This document shows, piece by piece, positions 61,162-64,000 of a stretch of DNA of 64,000 nucleotides. The stretch covers positions 1,302,842-1,366,841 of the forward strand of contig CAJXKA010000001.1 of assembly GCA_913055655.1 (NCBI GenBank). Direction: 5' to 3'. Numbering within the stretch: the first letter of the stretch is position 1; each line of letters begins with the position of its first letter. The notes under the pieces are model-generated. The model was given only the letters and a program-made list of their open reading frames with translations, did no database searches and was not told where the DNA came from. The stretch comes from an uncultured Oceanospirillales bacterium. GTDB lineage: Bacteria > Pseudomonadota > Gammaproteobacteria > Xanthomonadales > SZUA-36. Position numbers and translations under genes: made by a program.

Positions 61162-61772
61162 GCTTCACCCCTGCGACGTATGGCCCACTGGCCGTACGCC
61201 CCGGTGTGAACCACCTCGTAGTCGTTTTCGGCAATGAACTGCTGAACCGCGCGGTAAACACCGTGATGCTTGGCATTCGGGTCGGGACGCCAATCATCGC
61301 CGGCAATGACACCCGCTGGGCGGACTTTTCTTTTCAACACCTCGAGTTCCGCGAGGGTATGTGCGTAGGCGTGGGAAGAGTCGATGTAGACCCAGTCAAG
61401 ACTACCGTCATCAAAACGTTCCAGGACGTCCAGGTCATCTCCGACATGTATGCGCACCGTCCCCGCTTCGATCTCGGGTTTGAAGTACCGAAGTATATTG
61501 ATGAGTGCGTCAATCGTACTGTTATTGCCCTCACCCCACCCCCATTCATTCGTCAGGTTGAACCAGGGGTCGACCAGGTGCAATTCACGGGGGCGCGCAA
61601 CGTCGAGCAGGATTTTCGAAAAGTGCCCCTTGTAAACGCCGAGCTCCGCACCGACGGCATCGGCGGGAATCCACGCTTTGACAAAGGCCCGGCGAACATG
61701 TGCCCGTTCAGCAGAAATCGTATCGTCCGGTGCGATACCCTTGACAGGCTCCCGGCGAGCGAAAAATCTCAT
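61158..61772 (-). CDS. Class I SAM-dependent methyltransferase
   Basis: A 204-residue Rossmann-fold methyltransferase of the Methyltransf_24-like kind. AVGAELGVYKGHFSKILLDV is the SAM-binding loop (GxGxxxG-like), LHLVDPWF the acidic second motif, and LDWVYIDSSHAYAHTLAELE the core with SHxY. Such enzymes occur in sugar and cell-surface modification. The ATG at 61772 follows a GTG, also in frame. It lies 15 bp after the pirin gene and is co-oriented. The acceptor substrate is unknown. Confidence 0.82.
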   Translation of the reverse strand: MRFFARREPVKGIAPDDTISAERAHVRRAFVKAWIPADAVGAELGVYKGHFSKILLDVARPRELHLVDPWFNLTNEWGWGEGNNSTIDALINILRYFKPEIEAGTVRIHVGDDLDVLERFDDGSLDWVYIDSSHAYAHTLAELEVLKRKVRPAGVIAGDDWRPDPNAKHHGVYRAVQQFIAENDYEVVHTGAYGQWAIRRRGEA

Positions 61773-61787
61773 CACACGACAGAACCC

Positions 61788-62657
61788 CTACGTCGTAAGT
61801 TGGCCGGAACGGTAGTCGGCCAGCGCCTGGTCGATCTCTTCCCGGGTGTTCATGACGAACGGGCCGTACTGTACCACGGGCTCTTCCAGGGGGCTGCCGG
61901 CCAGCACCAGCACGCGGCTGCCCGCCTTTCCCCCAACAAATTCAACATGGTCGCCGGCACCCAGGATACCGACATTGCGCGCCGGCAACGCGGCGCCCGC
62001 CACGTCCACGCCGCCCTCGTACACGTAGGCAAACGCGTTGTGCCCCGGCGGCACCGGCAGCGTGACCCGCGCCCCGGCCGGCAGTTCAACATCGACCATC
62101 AGCGGGTCGGTGCGCATCCTGCCAGGTTCGGAATTGACCGGGCCGGCGACGGTGTGACCCTCGATGGACAGCGTGCCGGCGATGACCTTCAGCCGACGCC
62201 CATCGTCCAGTTCCAGGACCGGAATATCCGCGGCGGGAATGTCGCGATAGGCCGCCGGGGTCATCTTCTCGGCCGCCGGCAGGTTGATCCAGAGCTGGAA
62301 ACCCCGCATCCGGCCACTTTCCTGCTGCGGCATCTCGGAATGAATCACGCCCCGCCCCGCCGTCATCCACTGCACACCGCCGCTTTTCAGTTCGCCGACG
62401 TTGCCCAGGTGATCCTCGTGACGCATGTGGCCGTCGATCATGTAGGTGACCGTTTCAAAACCACGGTGCGGGTGGGGCGGGAAGCCGGCGATATAGTCCT
62501 CGGGGTTGTCGGTCCCGAACTCGTCCAGCATCAGGAACGGGTCCAGGCGATTGCCACCGCCGGCGCCGATACTGCGACGGAGTTTCACGCCTGCGCCATC
62601 GGACGTTTCCATGGCGGGAAAGACCCGGGCTAATGTTCTGCTGTTTCCAGTATTCAC
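61788..62657 (-). CDS. Pirin family protein
   Basis: A 289-residue bicupin. The N-domain carries the metal-binding pattern of pirins: DPFLMLDEFG, then FPPHPHRGFETVTYMIDGHM and HEDHLGN with the three His and Glu. ERGVIHSE-like text reads here as GRGVIHSEMPQQ. Pirins can act as quercetin 2,3-dioxygenases or redox sensors. The GTG at 62657 has GGGAGG six bases upstream; the frame is open further upstream without family likeness. It lies 28 bp after azoR in the same direction, a common pairing for quinone or flavonoid stress genes. Confidence 0.9.
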   Translation of the reverse strand: MNTGNSRTLARVFPAMETSDGAGVKLRRSIGAGGGNRLDPFLMLDEFGTDNPEDYIAGFPPHPHRGFETVTYMIDGHMRHEDHLGNVGELKSGGVQWMTAGRGVIHSEMPQQESGRMRGFQLWINLPAAEKMTPAAYRDIPAADIPVLELDDGRRLKVIAGTLSIEGHTVAGPVNSEPGRMRTDPLMVDVELPAGARVTLPVPPGHNAFAYVYEGGVDVAGAALPARNVGILGAGDHVEFVGGKAGSRVLVLAGSPLEEPVVQYGPFVMNTREEIDQALADYRSGQLTT

Positions 62658-62685
62658 TTTCTGCCTCCCGTTGACCCGGCCGTCG

Positions 62686-63288
62686 TTACGCGGCCAGCGC
62701 GTCGATCGTGGAATGCGCCTTCGCCAGTGCCTGGCGCTGTCGATCATCACCCAGGGCGAGGCCCTCGGCATAAACGAATTCGATGTCATGCAGGCCGATG
62801 AAGTTCAACACGTGGGTGACGTAATCCGTCTGGGTGTCCATGGGTGTTCCCTGGTATACACCGCCGCGAGCGGCGAAGACCATGACCTTGCGGTCCGCCA
62901 GCAGGCCGACCGGGCCGTTCTCGGTGTACCTGAACGTCACGCCCGGCCGCGCGACATGGTCAATCCATGCCTTGAACATGGATGGTATGCCGAAGTTGTA
63001 CATCGGCAGGCCGATCACCACCGTGTCCGCGGCGCGCAGCTCGTCGATAAACGTGTTGGATTCATCCAGGGCCTGCCGCTGGAGCGGCGTCAGTTTGGCC
63101 TCGTCGGCCAGGAAGGCGCCAAAACGTTCCGCGTCCAGGTGCGCGACGGGCTGCTCGGACAGGTTGCGTTCGATGACCCGGCCTTCCGGGTGATTGCGGC
63201 GCCAGCGCTCAACGTAGCGTGCCGCGAGCGCGGATGACTGCCCTTCGCTGGCAAACAGGCTGGTATTGATATGCAGTAACGTGTTCAT
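62686..63288 (-). CDS. azoR: FMN-dependent NADH:quinone oxidoreductase / azoreductase
   Basis: A 200-residue flavodoxin-fold enzyme matching AzoR along its length: MNTLLHINTSLFASEGQSSA with the FMN phosphate loop, LPMYNFGIPSMFKAWIDHVA near 95-114, and VFAARGGVYQG near 137-147. It reduces quinones and azo compounds by two-electron transfer, guarding against electrophile stress. It is divergent from the LysR gene at the right edge, the standard layout for LysR-controlled quinone reductases, and leads a run with pirin and the methyltransferase. Confidence 0.93.
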   Translation of the reverse strand: MNTLLHINTSLFASEGQSSALAARYVERWRRNHPEGRVIERNLSEQPVAHLDAERFGAFLADEAKLTPLQRQALDESNTFIDELRAADTVVIGLPMYNFGIPSMFKAWIDHVARPGVTFRYTENGPVGLLADRKVMVFAARGGVYQGTPMDTQTDYVTHVLNFIGLHDIEFVYAEGLALGDDRQRQALAKAHSTIDALAA

Positions 63289-63329
63289 GCGATGTCCTCG
63301 GTGGATGTCGTGATATGCGCATGATATTC

Positions 63330-63386
63330 ATCGTATACTTGAATATAAATGTGAATTTTTCGCATAATTAGATCGTATATTTCGAT
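63330..63386. promoter_or_regulatory. LysR-type operator region between azoR and LysR gene
   Basis: ATC-N9-GAT (ATCGTATATTTCGAT), the classic LysR box, lies at 63372-63386 and ends one base before the LysR start codon. A near copy starts at 63330 with the same ATCGTATA, 42 bp upstream, about four helical turns. The two sites suit a LysR tetramer that represses its own gene and controls azoR. Confidence 0.6.
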
Positions 63387-64000
63387 ATGTTAAACCCCAG
63401 GGTATCACTCGACCAGTGGCGCGCTTTCGTGGCGGTCGTCGATCATGGCGGCTACGCGAAAGCCGCGGACGAGCTCCACAAGACCCAGTCCTCTGTCAGC
63501 TACGCGGTGCACCGGGTGGAGGACCTGCTGGACGTCAGGCTGTTTGAACGGCAGGGCCGGCGCGCGGTCCTGACACCCGGCGGACAGGTGCTTTATCAAC
63601 GCGCGGTCTCGCTGCTGGACCGCGCCGGCAACCTCGAACATGGCGCGGCCGAGTTCGGCGACAACTGGGAACCCGAGTTACGACTGGCCGTGGAAATCGT
63701 TTTTCCCACCTGGGTGTTGCTTGAAGCCCTGGAGCAGTTTGGCGCCCGGTTTCCGCAAACCCGCGTGCAACTGTACGAAACGGTGCTCGGCGGCATGGAC
63801 GAAGCCCTGCTCGATCGCCGGGTCGACCTGGCGCTGACCCCCTTCATCCCGCAGGGGTTCGCAGGTGACCCGCTGCTTCCAGTCCGTTTTATCGCCGCCG
63901 CCCACCCTGACCACCCATTACACCACCTGGGCCGGCCGGTGACGCTCGACGACCTGAAGGATCACCGCCACCTGGTCATTCGCGACAGCGCCCAGCAGCG
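63387..64000 (+). CDS. LysR-family transcriptional regulator, cut by right edge
   Basis: The first 204 codons of a LysR regulator running off the window. The DNA-binding part is clear: LDQWRAFVAVVDHGGYAKAA, then DELHKTQSSVSYAVHRVEDL and RLFERQGRRAVLTPGG. The substrate-binding domain begins near residue 90 with PELRLAVEIVFPTWVLLEAL. It is divergent from azoR with LysR-type boxes between, so azoR and pirin are the likely targets, perhaps induced by quinones. The C-terminal third is not in view. Confidence 0.9.
   Translation, partial: MLNPRVSLDQWRAFVAVVDHGGYAKAADELHKTQSSVSYAVHRVEDLLDVRLFERQGRRAVLTPGGQVLYQRAVSLLDRAGNLEHGAAEFGDNWEPELRLAVEIVFPTWVLLEALEQFGARFPQTRVQLYETVLGGMDEALLDRRVDLALTPFIPQGFAGDPLLPVRFIAAAHPDHPLHHLGRPVTLDDLKDHRHLVIRDSAQQ

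Overview
The window is a GC-rich, densely packed stretch of a bacterial chromosome. Gene content and protein style suggest a Gram-negative gammaproteobacterium, perhaps a marine or sediment heterotroph of a Woeseia/Wenzhouxiangella-like or xanthomonad-related lineage. That placement is an inference. The signs are a TonB-dependent receptor, RND efflux, a Fur-type box, many lipoproteins, a DUF6116 protein, and a short-form 6-phosphogluconate dehydrogenase beside hexuronate genes. I saw no rRNA, tRNA, CRISPR array, transposase or phage gene.

Layout. 1-2.9 kb: an edge-truncated EEP-family phosphatase/nuclease, an HMG-CoA reductase and a LysR regulator. 3.0-16.0 kb: a catabolic block for acyl-CoA substrates (DmdC-type acyl-CoA dehydrogenase, Fe-dependent alcohol dehydrogenase, thioesterase, hydratase/dehydrogenase fusion, thiolase), then a TonB receptor, two SDRs, an acyl-CoA ligase and a PaaI-like thioesterase. 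16.1-28.9 kb: a sugar-acid region with an ATP-grasp ligase, a beta-hydroxyacid dehydrogenase, altronate dehydratase, uronate isomerase, fructuronate reductase, an enolase-superfamily mannonate dehydratase (ManD) and 6-phosphogluconate dehydrogenase, with small accessory genes. Together UxaC, UxuB and ManD would take glucuronate to 2-keto-3-deoxygluconate (KDG), and UxaA would feed in altronate. KDG kinase and aldolase are not in the window.

29.0-36.6 kb: YjbQ, a DUF1801 gene remnant, then a tight five-gene cassette: DevB-like adaptor, DevC-like permease, a DevA-like ATPase fused to a GAF domain, a cyclic-nucleotide-binding/patatin phospholipase, and a metallophosphoesterase lipoprotein. This is the best candidate for an undescribed system: a lipid- or envelope-directed exporter with two built-in ligand sensors. 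36.6-37.3 kb: a convergent junction filled by heptanucleotide repeats. 37.4-40.4 kb: copper nitrite reductase with a fused cytochrome c domain, a SUMF1/NirV-like protein and a Sco protein.

40.4-54 kb: surface and secreted proteins: a roughly 2,810-residue DUF11-repeat protein with a CTERM-like tail, a periplasmic M20 amidohydrolase, and a metzincin-like protease with nidogen-type domains plus a small secreted partner. 54-64 kb: an MFS transporter, an SDR, a DUF6116 protein, an RND efflux pair behind a Fur-like box, a DUF3592 protein, a methyltransferase, a pirin, an FMN azoreductase and a divergent LysR gene cut by the right edge. All functions are read from sequence motifs and remembered families; no database search was run.
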